Assembly: GCF_013410405.1 (NCBI RefSeq)
Contig: NZ_JACCFK010000002.1
Location: 1,426,001-1,490,000 of the forward strand
Direction: 5' to 3'
DNA: 64,000 bases
Origin: Amycolatopsis endophytica
GTDB taxonomy: Bacteria > Actinomycetota > Actinomycetes > Mycobacteriales > Pseudonocardiaceae
A program made the position numbers and the translations under genes. Below are positions 36,168-44,828 of the stretch, in pieces (within the stretch, counting starts at the first letter, position 1; each line of letters begins with the position of its first letter). Under the pieces are notes generated by a model. It was given only the letters and a program-made list of their open reading frames with translations. It had not been told where the DNA came from and made no database searches.

Positions 36168-37442
36168 CTACCGGTTGATGGAGTCCCAGCCGTCGGACAG
36201 TTCCTTGGACAGGCCGTTCGCGTCGATCTGCTGTGCCAGGAACTTCTGGTAGGCCGGGGTCGCGACGGTGTCCTTCCACTGCGCGTACTTGTCGACGAAC
36301 AGGTAGGGCGCCGAGGTGAGGTACTGGCCCGAGGCCAGGATCTCCTTCCAGCCGTTCTGCGCGCCGAGCTTGGTGTCGAGCGCGTCGCGGGCCGAGGTGG
36401 TCGCCGGGATCAGCGCGTCGGCCTCGTTGAGGGCGGCCAGGTTCTCGGTGCTGGTGAAGAAGTCGATGAACTGCGCGGCCTGCTCGACGTGCTCGGAGTC
36501 CCTGTTCACCGACAGCGTCTGCGGGTTCGCGGCCTGCGCGGGACCGGCGGGCCCGGCCAGCGGCGGCAGCACGACCCAGTCGAACCCGGCGGGTGCGTCC
36601 TTGGCGATGTTGGCCGCCTGGAACGAACCCTGGATCGTCATCGCGGTCTGGCCCGCGTAGAACGGCGCGAGCGCCTTCGATCCGGACTGGGTCAGCGTGA
36701 CCGGCAGGATCGAGTTGTCCTGGTGCGCCATGGCGTCGACGAGCTGCGGCAGCGCCATCTCGCCCTGGCCGATGGAGATCTTCGCGTCGGTGCCGGTGCC
36801 CTCGAAGTACTGGCCGCCGAACGCGGGCGCCAGCGCGACCATCGACGCGGTCGGGCTGGACAGGCCCCAGCTCAGGCCGTAGGCGCCGTCACGGGTGGTC
36901 GCCTTGGCGATGTCCCGCAGCTGGTCCCAGGTCATCGTGTCCCCGGTCGGCACGGCGACCCCGGCCTTGTCCAGCAGCGACTTGTTGGCGAAGACCACGT
37001 AGGACTGCAGCTCGGTCGGCTGGGCGATCACCTGGCCGTCGACCGTGACCGAATCCAGCACGCCCTTCGGGATGTCGGCCTTTTTCGCCTCCGTGAGGTA
37101 GGGCGACAGATCGGCCAGATAGCCGTCGCGGGCGAACGGGACGACCCCGGCCGCCTCGTAGTGGATGATGTCCGGCGCGCTGCCCGCGTTGAACTGGGTG
37201 ATCAGCTTGTCGTAGACGCCGTCCCAGCCCGCCTGCACGACCTCGACGTGCACGTCGGGGTGGGCCTTGTTCCAGTCGTCGACGATCTTGTTCGTCGCCG
37301 CGATCGCCGCCGGCTGGTCGGACAGGGACTGGAACTTCAACGTCACCGGACCGCCGTCATCACCGCTGCCACCGGAGCACGCGGCGAGCACCAGGCTCGT
37401 GACCGCCGCGAGCGCGGCGGCCACGACACGTCGAGACTTCAT
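36168..37442 (-). CDS. ABC sugar transporter solute-binding lipoprotein (family 1)
   Basis: 424 residues from ATG 37442 (MKSRRVVAAALAAVTSLVLAAC, lipobox LAAC, Cys22). Family 1 sugar-binding fold: KIVDDWNKAHPDVHVEVVQAGWDGVYDKLITQFNAGSAPDIIHYEAAGVVPFARDGYLADLSPYL, and later AGQTAMTIQGSFQAANI. It is membrane-anchored and delivers substrate to the two permeases encoded just upstream. No ATPase gene is present, so a shared MsiK-type ATPase elsewhere is expected, as is usual in actinomycetes. Ligand unknown; probably a glycoside or sugar conjugate. Confidence 0.92.
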   Translation of the reverse strand: MKSRRVVAAALAAVTSLVLAACSGGSGDDGGPVTLKFQSLSDQPAAIAATNKIVDDWNKAHPDVHVEVVQAGWDGVYDKLITQFNAGSAPDIIHYEAAGVVPFARDGYLADLSPYLTEAKKADIPKGVLDSVTVDGQVIAQPTELQSYVVFANKSLLDKAGVAVPTGDTMTWDQLRDIAKATTRDGAYGLSWGLSSPTASMVALAPAFGGQYFEGTGTDAKISIGQGEMALPQLVDAMAHQDNSILPVTLTQSGSKALAPFYAGQTAMTIQGSFQAANIAKDAPAGFDWVVLPPLAGPAGPAQAANPQTLSVNRDSEHVEQAAQFIDFFTSTENLAALNEADALIPATTSARDALDTKLGAQNGWKEILASGQYLTSAPYLFVDKYAQWKDTVATPAYQKFLAQQIDANGLSKELSDGWDSINR

Positions 37443-37468
37443 TGACCGACCTTTCGTTTTCCGAGGGT

Positions 37469-38296
37469 TCATCCCTTCACCGCCCCGGCCATCAGCCCAC
37501 TGGTGAGCCTGCGGCGCAGGAGGGTGAAGAAGACGATGCTGGGGATCGCGGCGAGCACGGCGCCCGCGGCCAGCGGCCCGAGCGCGACCTTGCCCTCGCC
37601 GCCGATGAACATGTTCAGCGTGATCGGCAGGGTGTAGTTCTCGGGCGACTGCAGGAGGACGAGCGCGAAGAAGAACTCGTTCCAGGAGGAGACGAAGCTG
37701 AACATCGCGGTGGCCACGATGCCCGGCATCAGCAGCGGGAAGACGATCCGCCGCAGCACGGTCCACCGGCCCGCGCCGTCCATCGCGCCGGCTTCCTCCA
37801 GGTCCACCGGGATCGCGGTGACGTAGCCCTGCAGCATCCACAGCGCGAACGGCAGCGTGTACGTGGTGTGGACGAGCGTCAGCCCGGCCAGGCTGTCGGA
37901 CAGCCCGATGGTGCGCAGGATCAGGAACAGCGGCAGGATCACCAGCACGACCGGGAACACCTGCGAGGTCAGGATCCAGCCGACCCCGGCGGCGCGGACC
38001 TTGCCCCGCAGCCGGGCGAGCACGTAGGACGCGGGCAGCGCGATGACGATCACCAGCGCGGTGGACACCAGCGCGACGATCAGGCTGTTGCCCGCCGAGT
38101 GGATCAGGCCCTGCCGGTCGAGCGCCTCGGAGTAGTTGCTCCAGTGCCACTGGTCGGGCAGCAGGCTGACGGTGAGCGAGTTCAGCTCACCCGAGGACTT
38201 CACCGACGCCGAGACCAGCCACAGCAACGGGAAACCGAGGAACAGGATGTAGGCGGCCAGTGCCAGGTACTGGGCGGGACGCAGGAGGACTCGCAT
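37469..38296 (-). CDS. ABC sugar permease (MalG/ThuG-like)
   Basis: 275 residues with six membrane segments. The binding-protein-dependent permease motif reads EEAGAMDGAGRWTVLRRIVFPLLMPGIVATAMFSFVSSWNEFFFALVLL, typical of the MalG side of the CUT1 family. It follows the MalF-like permease by 2 bp and precedes the solute-binding protein by 26 bp. Confidence 0.92.
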   Translation of the reverse strand: MRVLLRPAQYLALAAYILFLGFPLLWLVSASVKSSGELNSLTVSLLPDQWHWSNYSEALDRQGLIHSAGNSLIVALVSTALVIVIALPASYVLARLRGKVRAAGVGWILTSQVFPVVLVILPLFLILRTIGLSDSLAGLTLVHTTYTLPFALWMLQGYVTAIPVDLEEAGAMDGAGRWTVLRRIVFPLLMPGIVATAMFSFVSSWNEFFFALVLLQSPENYTLPITLNMFIGGEGKVALGPLAAGAVLAAIPSIVFFTLLRRRLTSGLMAGAVKG

Positions 38297-38298
38297 GG

Positions 38299-39252
38299 TC
38301 ACCGCCCCTGCCCGGCGCGGTCGTCGCGGAACTGCGACCGCAGGTAGATCGCCAGCAGCGCCACGACGATGATGACCAGCACCAGTCCCATCGCGGCCGC
38401 GTATCCGATGTTGCGGTTCTTGAACGCTTCGAGGTAGATGAAGAGCACCGGCACCATGGTCTTTCCGCCCGGCCCGCCCTCGGTGAGGACGTAGACCAGC
38501 GAGAACGAGTTGAAGTTCCAGATGAAGTTCAGCGACGTGATCGAGGCGACGATCGGCCGCAGGCTGGGCCAGGTGACGGCCGTGAACCGCCGCCACGCGC
38601 CCGCACCGTCCACCGACGCCGCTTCGTGCAGGTCCTGCGGGATCTGCTGCAACCCGGCCAGCAGCGTGACCGTGGTCTGCGGCATGCCGACCCACACGCC
38701 GACGACGATCACCGCGGGCAGGGCCGTGGAGAAGTCGCCGAGCCAGTTGATGTCGTCGGGCAGGCCGACGCTGCCCAGGAACGCGTTGAGCGGCCCGCCG
38801 TTGGCCGAGTAGATCATCTGCCACATGATCGCCACGACGACCGGCGGCATCGCCCACGGGATCAGGGCGAGCACGCGGGTCAGGCCCTGCAGTTTCAGCC
38901 CGGAATTCAGCAGCAGCGCCAGGCCCATCGAGGCGGCCAGCTGCAGTACCGTGACCCCGACCGTCCAAATCAGACCGATGCGGAGGCTGTCCCAGAAGAA
39001 CGAGTTGCCCGCCAGGCGCGTGAAGTTCTCGATGCCGGTGAAGTCGTAGTCCGGGTTGCGGACCAGGCGGGCGTCGGTGAACGCCAGCGCCAGGCCCATC
39101 ACCAGTGGCGCGACGCTGAGCACGAGGATCGGGATCAGCGACGGCATCACCAGCGCGATCGCTTCGCGGCGGCGGGAACGCGCCTGGGCGCCCTTGCGCC
39201 CGCGGGGCGCCGGTGCGGGTGCGGGGGCCCGGGTGGCCGGGGCCAGGGTCAT
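38299..39252 (-). CDS. ABC sugar permease (MalF/ThuF-like)
   Basis: 317 residues. A long cytosolic N-terminus (APAPAPRGRKGAQARSRRREA) precedes six or seven membrane segments. The permease EAA loop reads LHEAASVDGAGAWRRFTAVTWPSLRPIVASITSLNFIWNFNSFSLVYVLTEGGPGG. Partner of the MalG-like permease. The start overlaps the stop of the LacI gene by 4 bp, so regulator and importer share one transcript. Confidence 0.92.
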   Translation of the reverse strand: MTLAPATRAPAPAPAPRGRKGAQARSRRREAIALVMPSLIPILVLSVAPLVMGLALAFTDARLVRNPDYDFTGIENFTRLAGNSFFWDSLRIGLIWTVGVTVLQLAASMGLALLLNSGLKLQGLTRVLALIPWAMPPVVVAIMWQMIYSANGGPLNAFLGSVGLPDDINWLGDFSTALPAVIVVGVWVGMPQTTVTLLAGLQQIPQDLHEAASVDGAGAWRRFTAVTWPSLRPIVASITSLNFIWNFNSFSLVYVLTEGGPGGKTMVPVLFIYLEAFKNRNIGYAAAMGLVLVIIVVALLAIYLRSQFRDDRAGQGR

Positions 39253-40274
39253 CGCTGACCTCCCTCGATGAGACCGCCTGCGGCGGGAACGGTGGATCCG
39301 CGCACGATCAGCTCGGGACCGACGGTGACCTGCTGCGCGTCGTGGTCGCCGTCGTCGGCGAGGCGGAGCATGAGCCGCGCGGCGGCGCGCCCGCGTTCGG
39401 TCGAGCCGAGGGACACGCTGGTGAGCGTGGGGTGGAAGACGCGGCCCAGCTCGGTGTCGTCCATGCCGGTCACCGCGATGTCGTCCGGGACCGAGAGGCG
39501 GAGTTCGCGCGCGGCGTGGATGGCGCCGATGGCGAGAAGATCGTTGGCGGCGACGATCGCGTCGAGCCGTTCCGGTGCGTTCGCGAGGAGACGGCGGGCG
39601 GCGACGAGGCCCGCGGCGACGGTGAAGTCCTTGGCGGTCTCGGTGGTGTGGTTCCCGCCCGCCGCGGCGTGGAAGCCCCGCTGGCGGGCTTCACCGGGGG
39701 TGGTGTCGAGTGGCCCGTTGAGGAAGCCGAGCCTGGTGCGGCCGAGTTCCTGCAGGTGCCGGACGGCCTGGCCGATGCCGCCCGCGGAGTCGGTGGAGAC
39801 CGAGCTGATGCCGTGGGCGTCCAGCGCGCGCCCGATCACGACGACCGGCACCGGGGTCTGCCGGATTTCCCGGATCAGCCGGTCGTCGGTGCGCAGCGGG
39901 CTGACGATCATGCCGTCGACGAAGCCGCTGTTCAGGCTGCGGACCAGGTCGGTGGTCGAGGTGGAGGTGTCGCCGGTGGTCATGACCACGACGCGGTACC
40001 CGTGCGGTGCGAGAACCTCGTGGATGGCCCCCATCATCTCGACGTAGACCGGGTTGCCGATGTCCGCGACCGCGAACGCGATCTGGAAGGTCTTCTTCAT
40101 CCGCAGCGAGCGGCCGATGGCGTCCGGGCTGTACCCCAGCTCCTCCGCGGCGGCCCGCACGCGCTCGATCATCGCCGGGCTCGCGCCGGTCCCGTGCAGG
40201 GCACGCGAGGTCGAGGCCAGTGACACCCCGGCCCGCTCGGCCACCTGCAGCAGCGTGGCCCGTGTAGACGTCAT
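39249..40274 (-). CDS. LacI-family repressor of the ten-gene operon
   Basis: 341 residues from ATG 40274 (MTSTRATLLQVAERAGVSLASTSRALHGTGASPAMIERVRAAAEELGY, classic LacI HTH and hinge). The periplasmic-binding-like effector domain includes IAFAVADIGNPVYVEMM, DGMIVSPLRTDDRLI and AIVAANDLLAIGAIHAARELRLSVPDDIAVTGMDD. The longer frame upstream would overlap the operators and is rejected. It is first in the operon and therefore autoregulated through the twin operators just upstream. Confidence 0.93.
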   Translation of the reverse strand: MTSTRATLLQVAERAGVSLASTSRALHGTGASPAMIERVRAAAEELGYSPDAIGRSLRMKKTFQIAFAVADIGNPVYVEMMGAIHEVLAPHGYRVVVMTTGDTSTSTTDLVRSLNSGFVDGMIVSPLRTDDRLIREIRQTPVPVVVIGRALDAHGISSVSTDSAGGIGQAVRHLQELGRTRLGFLNGPLDTTPGEARQRGFHAAAGGNHTTETAKDFTVAAGLVAARRLLANAPERLDAIVAANDLLAIGAIHAARELRLSVPDDIAVTGMDDTELGRVFHPTLTSVSLGSTERGRAAARLMLRLADDGDHDAQQVTVGPELIVRGSTVPAAGGLIEGGQR

Positions 40275-40301
40275 CGTCGCTCCGTCGTTCCTGAGATCCG
40301 T

Positions 40302-40348
40302 TGGAATCGTTTCCAGCTCACTCTGAGTCCCGGTTGGAAACGATTCCA
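40302..40348. promoter_or_regulatory. Twin LacI operators upstream of the ten-gene operon
   Basis: TGGAATCGTTTCCA (40302-40315) and TGGAAACGATTCCA (40335-40348) are exact reverse complements of each other. Each is a near-perfect LacI-type palindrome centred on CG, with TGGAA/TTCCA arms. Their centres are 33 bp apart, about three helical turns, which would suit cooperative binding. They sit 28-74 bp upstream of the lacI start and face the divergent LLM oxidoreductase gene. Confidence 0.85.
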
Positions 40349-40405
40349 AGGGGGTAGGAGCGATAGTGTCACTCGATCAGAGCAGTGTCAACACCCGCCC
40401 CCGCG

Positions 40406-40470
40406 CGCGAGTTCCACGTTCCCGTACGCGAGTTCTGCACTGGCGGGGTGCGGAGCCGTCGCGCGGCTCC
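40406..40470. repeat. Intergenic 21-nt tandem pair plus hairpin
   Basis: Two 21-nt units starting CGCGAGTTC (40406 and 40427) lie in tandem, followed by a hairpin GGAGCCG-TCGCG-CGGCTCC (40452-40470). The unit sequence is unrelated to the arrays at 10436 and 20716 but the period is identical. The element separates the LacI operators from the LLM gene. The remaining 75 bp before the LLM start show only GC-rich repeat-like DNA. Confidence 0.6.
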
Positions 40471-40545
40471 CGCAGGTGCGGCGGTAGCGGTGCCCGCCAC
40501 ACCGCGAAGGGGAACACCACCGCCGCCGGAACTGTCTTACCTGGC

Positions 40546-41550
40546 GTGAAGAAAATCGGGTTCCTGTCGTTCGGGCACCACCAGCCCGGCACACCCACCG
40601 CGACAGCCGGGGAAGCCCTGCGGCAGATGGTCGAGCTGGCGGTCGTGGCCGAGGAGCTGGGTGTGGACGGCGCCTACCTCCGCGTGCACCACTTCGCGCC
40701 GCAGTTCTCGACGCCCTTCCCGCTGCTGGCGGCGATGGCGGCGCGCACGGAACGCATCGAGCTGGGCACCGGCGTCATCGACATGCGCTACGAGAACCCG
40801 CTGTACATGGCGGAACAGGCCGCGGCCACCGACCTGCTCAGCGGTGAGCGCCTGCAGCTGGGCATCAGCCGCGGCTCCCCCGAGCCCGCGCTCGACGGCG
40901 CCGCCGCCTTCGGGTACGTCCCGGCCGAGGGCGAAACCGACGCCGACCTGGCACGCCGGCACACCGGGATCTTCCGCGCCGCCCTCACCGGCGCCGGCGT
41001 CGTCCGGGCCGATCCCCGGACGGGCCGCCGCGGTCTGCTGGCCGTCGAACCGCGGTCGGCGTCGCTGCCGGAACGCATCTGGTGGGGCAGCGGCACCCGT
41101 GCCACCGCGAAGTGGACCGCCGCGCAGGGCATGAACCTGATGAGCTCGACCCTGCTCACCGAGGACACCGGCGTGCCGTTCGACGAACTGCAGGCCGAGC
41201 AGATCGCGCTCTTCCGCGAGGAATGGGCCAGGGCCGGTCACCTCCGCGAGCCGCGGGTGTCGGTGAGCCGCAGCGTCATCCCGATCACCACCGACACCGA
41301 CCGCCGCTTCTTCGGCCGCGAACGCGACAGCGAGGACCAGGTGGGCTGGCTCGACGGCGGGATCGCCCGCTTCGGCAAGTCCTACGCCGGCGAACCCGAC
41401 GTGATCGCCAAGCAGCTCGCCGACGACGCGGCCGTGCAGGCCGCCGACACGGTTCTCGTCACGGTGCCCAACCAGCTCGGCGTGGACTACAACGCGCACC
41501 TGCTGGAGTCCATCGTCCGCGACGTCGCGCCCGGAGCCGGCTGGCGCTGA
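40546..41550 (+). CDS. LLM-class (bacterial luciferase-like) flavin oxidoreductase
   Basis: 334 residues from GTG 40546 (VKKIGFLSFGHHQPG). Luciferase-like TIM-barrel features: MVELAVVAEELGVDGAYLRVHHFAPQFSTPFPLLAAMAARTERIELGTGVIDMRYENPLYMAEQAAATDLLSGERLQLGISRGSPEP. It probably uses FMNH2 or F420H2. It stands alone, divergent from the LacI operon. Regulation by the twin operators 200 bp upstream is possible but uncertain. Confidence 0.87.
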   Translation: MKKIGFLSFGHHQPGTPTATAGEALRQMVELAVVAEELGVDGAYLRVHHFAPQFSTPFPLLAAMAARTERIELGTGVIDMRYENPLYMAEQAAATDLLSGERLQLGISRGSPEPALDGAAAFGYVPAEGETDADLARRHTGIFRAALTGAGVVRADPRTGRRGLLAVEPRSASLPERIWWGSGTRATAKWTAAQGMNLMSSTLLTEDTGVPFDELQAEQIALFREEWARAGHLREPRVSVSRSVIPITTDTDRRFFGRERDSEDQVGWLDGGIARFGKSYAGEPDVIAKQLADDAAVQAADTVLVTVPNQLGVDYNAHLLESIVRDVAPGAGWR

Positions 41551-41615
41551 AACGTTCGCCACGCGTTCACCGTGGCCTCACCGGCCGGGCGCCCGCGCGG
41601 GCGAAGATCCCCGGC

Positions 41616-42428
41616 ATGCGCAGAACACTGGCGGTCGTGCTGATGCTGAGCGGGATCCTGCTGACCTCGGTGCTGCCCGCGAACGCGGGCGAGCACCGGC
41701 AGCGGGTGCTGTCCGTGCTGACCTTCAACATCCACCACGCCCAGGGCACCGACGACGTGCTCGACCTGGCCCGCGTGGCCGGGGTGGTGCGGGACAGCGG
41801 AGCCGACGTGGTCGGACTGCAGGAGGTGGACCGGCACTACTCCGACCGCAGCGAGCAGGCCGACCAGGCCGGCGAGCTGGCCCGCATGCTCGGCTACCAC
41901 GTGGTGTTCGGCGCCAACATCGACCGCGATCCGCCCACCGCGGGCAGCCCGCGCGTCCAGTACGGGACCGCGATCCTGTCCCGCTACCCGATCACCGCGT
42001 GGGACAACACGTACCTGTTCCGCTCCCCCGACCAGGAGCAGCGCGGGCTGCTGCACGCCGAGCTGGACGTCCACGGTGTCGCCGTGCACGTCTACGACAC
42101 GCACCTGGCCGCGAGCTCGCAGACCGACCGCCTGGAGCAGGCCCGGCAGATCACGGCGCTGATCGGCCGCACCCGCCCGGCCGTGCTCGTCGGCGACCTC
42201 AACGCGCTCCCGGACGCCCCGGAAATCGCGACGTTGAACGGTGTCTTCACGGACGCGTGGACGGTGTCCGGCAAGGGCGGCGGTCCGACCTACCCGGCCG
42301 GGGCCCCGGATCGCCGGATCGACTACGTCTACACGTCCCGGTCGGTGTCACCGCTGGTCACGCGGGTGCTGCCGACCGATGCGTCGGACCACCTGCCACT
42401 GCTGAGCCGGGTGCTGGTCCGGCACTGA
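41616..42428 (+). CDS. Secreted endonuclease/exonuclease/phosphatase-family protein
   Basis: 270 residues from ATG 41616. Signal peptide MRRTLAVVLMLSGILLTSVLPANA with cleavage after ANA. EEP fold: VLTFNIHHAQGTDDVLDLARVAGVVRDSGADVVGLQEVDRHY (metal Glu), YDTHLAA, LVGDLNALPDAPEI and SDHLPLLSRVLVRH (catalytic Asp-His). Exported family members include phosphodiesterases, sphingomyelinase-like enzymes and DNases, and the substrate is open here. Confidence 0.88.
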   Translation: MRRTLAVVLMLSGILLTSVLPANAGEHRQRVLSVLTFNIHHAQGTDDVLDLARVAGVVRDSGADVVGLQEVDRHYSDRSEQADQAGELARMLGYHVVFGANIDRDPPTAGSPRVQYGTAILSRYPITAWDNTYLFRSPDQEQRGLLHAELDVHGVAVHVYDTHLAASSQTDRLEQARQITALIGRTRPAVLVGDLNALPDAPEIATLNGVFTDAWTVSGKGGGPTYPAGAPDRRIDYVYTSRSVSPLVTRVLPTDASDHLPLLSRVLVRH

Positions 42429-42744
42429 GCTGCGCGGGTTCTGGCGACACGCGGGTTTCTCAAGCGTCGGCTTCGCTTCGCTACGCCCCGATTGTGGCCG
42501 CCCCGGTTTTTGATTCTTTCCCCGGAACTGGGCTGTGTATCGGGGTGGGTGGGTTGCGTTGCCGGGTTCCGGTGTGTGGGTGGGGGCGGCGGGTGCGCGA
42601 ATGCCACGCTCGCCCGGCACCGGCAACGGAAGGCGACCCAGCACTCTGCCTACCGGGCTTTCCTCTCCCGCAACCGGGAGGGAAATCCGTTGCGAGCTTG
42701 CGAGCCCGGCGCCTGAGGTATCCGCGTAGCGGCTACGAAAGACC
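42429..42744. repeat. Gap filled with mosaic dispersed-repeat elements
   Basis: 316 bp without a gene, between convergent genes. It contains an element beginning GGTTCTGGCGACACGCGGG with CTTCGCTTCGCTACGCC (about 42440-42510), the core TTGCGTTGCCGGG (42554-42566), a hairpin CTCCCG-CAAC-CGGGAG (42665-42680), and a closing imperfect hairpin CTGAGGT...ACCTCAG (42713-42748) that overlaps the stop of the HD gene and may act as its terminator. Confidence 0.65.
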
Positions 42745-43560
42745 TCAGACGGCGGTGAGCCGCGCGCCGGACCACAACAGTTCCTCGGTCCGCCGCACCG
42801 CCGCGGCCCGTTCGTCACCGTTCACGTCCAGTGCCCGCACGACCGGATCGTCCGGGCCGCGGCGGGAGCGGATCTCCCGCATCCGGTCGGCGAACACGAC
42901 GGGGTCACCGTCCGGACTGGTGGTCATGTCGCTGTACCAGAGCGCGTCCCGCACCGCGGACCGTTCGTCGTCGAACTCGGCCAGCTGCGGGGCCAGCCCG
43001 CGCAGCTCGGCGACGGCCGCGGCGCCGGCGTGGTGCGCGACGAGGGCGCACACCCGCACCGGAATGCCTTCGCGGCGCAGGAAACGAGCGCCGTCGAGCT
43101 GGTGGAAGCCGGTGTCGATGAGGTCCTCGGCGTAGCCGATGTCGTGTAGCCAGGCCGAGGCGATCAGGATCTGCCGGTCCGCCAGCGGGAGCAGCGGGGC
43201 GATGCGCGCGGCCGTCGAGGCGACCCCGCGCGTGTGCGCCCAGCGGCGCGGAAGCTCCCGCTCGAGCAGGCGTTTCGCGGTGAACCACGCCCACGTGCGC
43301 AGCGACATCGGTTCAGCGTAAGGAGAATCCAGCGCGAAAGCCTGGCCGCGCGGAAGATCGACCCGATCGGGTCGTGGCGACGGCTTCATCCGCGCTCGGA
43401 CCCGGCGTTCGACCAGGATCGGCACGAAAGCGCTCACCCGAGCGCCGGTGAACCGGGACAGCGCCTCGTCCACGAAACTGTGCACGACCTCGGGCGGATG
43501 CTCCTCGTGTTCCCCCGAGAGCCGCGCCTCCAGCCGACGGAGCTGCTGACCCACGTCCAC
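42745..43560 (-). CDS. HD-domain phosphohydrolase-like protein with N-terminal helical domain
   Basis: 271 residues from GTG 43560, chosen for a GGAAA ribosome site; the frame is open to GTG 43617. The N-terminal 60 residues (GQQLRRLEARLSGEHEEHPPEVVHSFVDEALSRFTGARVSAFVPILVERRVRARM) resemble the small three-helix-bundle dimerisation proteins of actinomycetes. The HD part begins at an internal ATG (43308, MSLRTWAWFTAKRLLE) and has WAHTRGVASTAARI, ASAWLHDIGYAEDL (HD) and VAHHAGAA. In related genomes these are usually separate genes, so this is either a fusion or two genes read in one open frame. Substrate unknown. Confidence 0.7.
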   Translation of the reverse strand: MDVGQQLRRLEARLSGEHEEHPPEVVHSFVDEALSRFTGARVSAFVPILVERRVRARMKPSPRPDRVDLPRGQAFALDSPYAEPMSLRTWAWFTAKRLLERELPRRWAHTRGVASTAARIAPLLPLADRQILIASAWLHDIGYAEDLIDTGFHQLDGARFLRREGIPVRVCALVAHHAGAAAVAELRGLAPQLAEFDDERSAVRDALWYSDMTTSPDGDPVVFADRMREIRSRRGPDDPVVRALDVNGDERAAAVRRTEELLWSGARLTAV

Positions 43561-43715
43561 GGTTTCCAGTGTGCGTGGGGGCCGGAATCGCGGCAAGAGT
43601 CTCCCGGGCAACCTCACAGGTACGCCGGTGAAAGGGACAACCGGGACGCATCGTCAGACGTGGCCCACGCCGCGTTGGCGCCGGGCTCACGAACCGTTCA
43701 CCACCGGCGGCGAGG

Positions 43716-44828
43716 GTGTGCGACGTGCGAATCCTCATCGTGGGCGGCGGCGTGCTCGGAACCCTGCACGCCCGGGAGGCCGTCCGCCGCGGCCATGACG
43801 TGGTGCAGATCGAGCGCGAGGCCGAGGCGCGTGGTGCGTCGGTGCGCAACTTCGGGCTGGTCTGGGTCAGCGGCCGCGCTTCCGGCGCCGAACTGGACAC
43901 CGCGATGCGGGCTCGCCACCTGTGGGAGCGGATCGGCGCCGAGGTGCCCGGGCTCGGTTTCCGCGCGAACGGCTCGCTCACCGTGCTGCGGACCGAAGCC
44001 GAGTACGCGGTGGCGGCGCAGGCGCCGGCCGACCGCGAGTTCGAACTGCTCGACGCGGCCGAAGCCCGCGCGTTGAACCCCGTTCTGCGCGGCGATTTCC
44101 TCGGTGCGCTGTGGTGCCCGCGGGACGCGGCGGTCGAACCGCGCACCGCGCAACCCGCGCTCCGCGCCGCGCTCACCGGCAGCGGCCGCTACACGTGGCT
44201 GCCCGGGCGTGAAGTGCGTGCGCTGACGAGCACCGGCATCGTCGACGACCGCGGTGAGCGGCACGACGGTGACCTCGTCCTGCTGTGCACCGGCGCGTGG
44301 CTCGGCGGGTTCGTGCGCGAGCTGACCGGCGACCTCCCGGTGCGCCGGGTGCGCTTGCAGATGGCGCAGACCGAACCGCTCGGCGAGGCCCTCACGACGT
44401 CGGTGGCCGACGCGGACAGCTTCCGCTACTACCCGGCCTTCCGCGGCGACGCGCTGACCACGCTGAACCGGGACCAGCCGCAGCCGGAAACCGCGGCGGC
44501 ACACGCCATGCAGCTGCTGATGGTGCAGCGCCGGGACGGTGGCCTGACCATCGGCGACACCCACGCCTACGACGAGCCGTTCGGTTTCGATGTCGAGGAG
44601 GCCCCCTACGAGCACCTGAGCTCGGTGGTCTCGGCGATCCTCGGCAGGCCCGTGCCGCGGATCACGCGACGCTGGGCGGGCGTGTACGCGCAGGCGACCG
44701 ACCCGTCGCTGGTCGTGCACCGCGCCCGGATCGCGGACAACGCCTGGCTGGTCACCGGTCCCGGCGGCCGCGGGATGACCTGCGCGCCGGCGATCGCCGA
44801 GGACACCGCCGAGGAGGCCGGGCTGTGA
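43716..44828 (+). CDS. FAD-dependent amine oxidoreductase, TIGR03364-like
   Basis: 370 residues from GTG 43716; a second GTG at 43725 (VRILIVGGGVLG) fits equally well behind GGCGAGGG. DAO-fold FAD motif ILIVGGGVLGTLHAREAVRRGHDV, then ASVRNFGLVWVSGRA, and a C-terminal GPGGRGMTCAPAIAEDTAEE. The sequence and its partnership with a phosphonatase-like HAD hydrolase match the TIGR03364 group, reported next to phosphonate-degradation genes. It could oxidise an aminophosphonate-type amine to an aldehyde. It overlaps the HAD gene by 4 bp (GTGA). Confidence 0.85.
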   Translation: MCDVRILIVGGGVLGTLHAREAVRRGHDVVQIEREAEARGASVRNFGLVWVSGRASGAELDTAMRARHLWERIGAEVPGLGFRANGSLTVLRTEAEYAVAAQAPADREFELLDAAEARALNPVLRGDFLGALWCPRDAAVEPRTAQPALRAALTGSGRYTWLPGREVRALTSTGIVDDRGERHDGDLVLLCTGAWLGGFVRELTGDLPVRRVRLQMAQTEPLGEALTTSVADADSFRYYPAFRGDALTTLNRDQPQPETAAAHAMQLLMVQRRDGGLTIGDTHAYDEPFGFDVEEAPYEHLSSVVSAILGRPVPRITRRWAGVYAQATDPSLVVHRARIADNAWLVTGPGGRGMTCAPAIAEDTAEEAGL

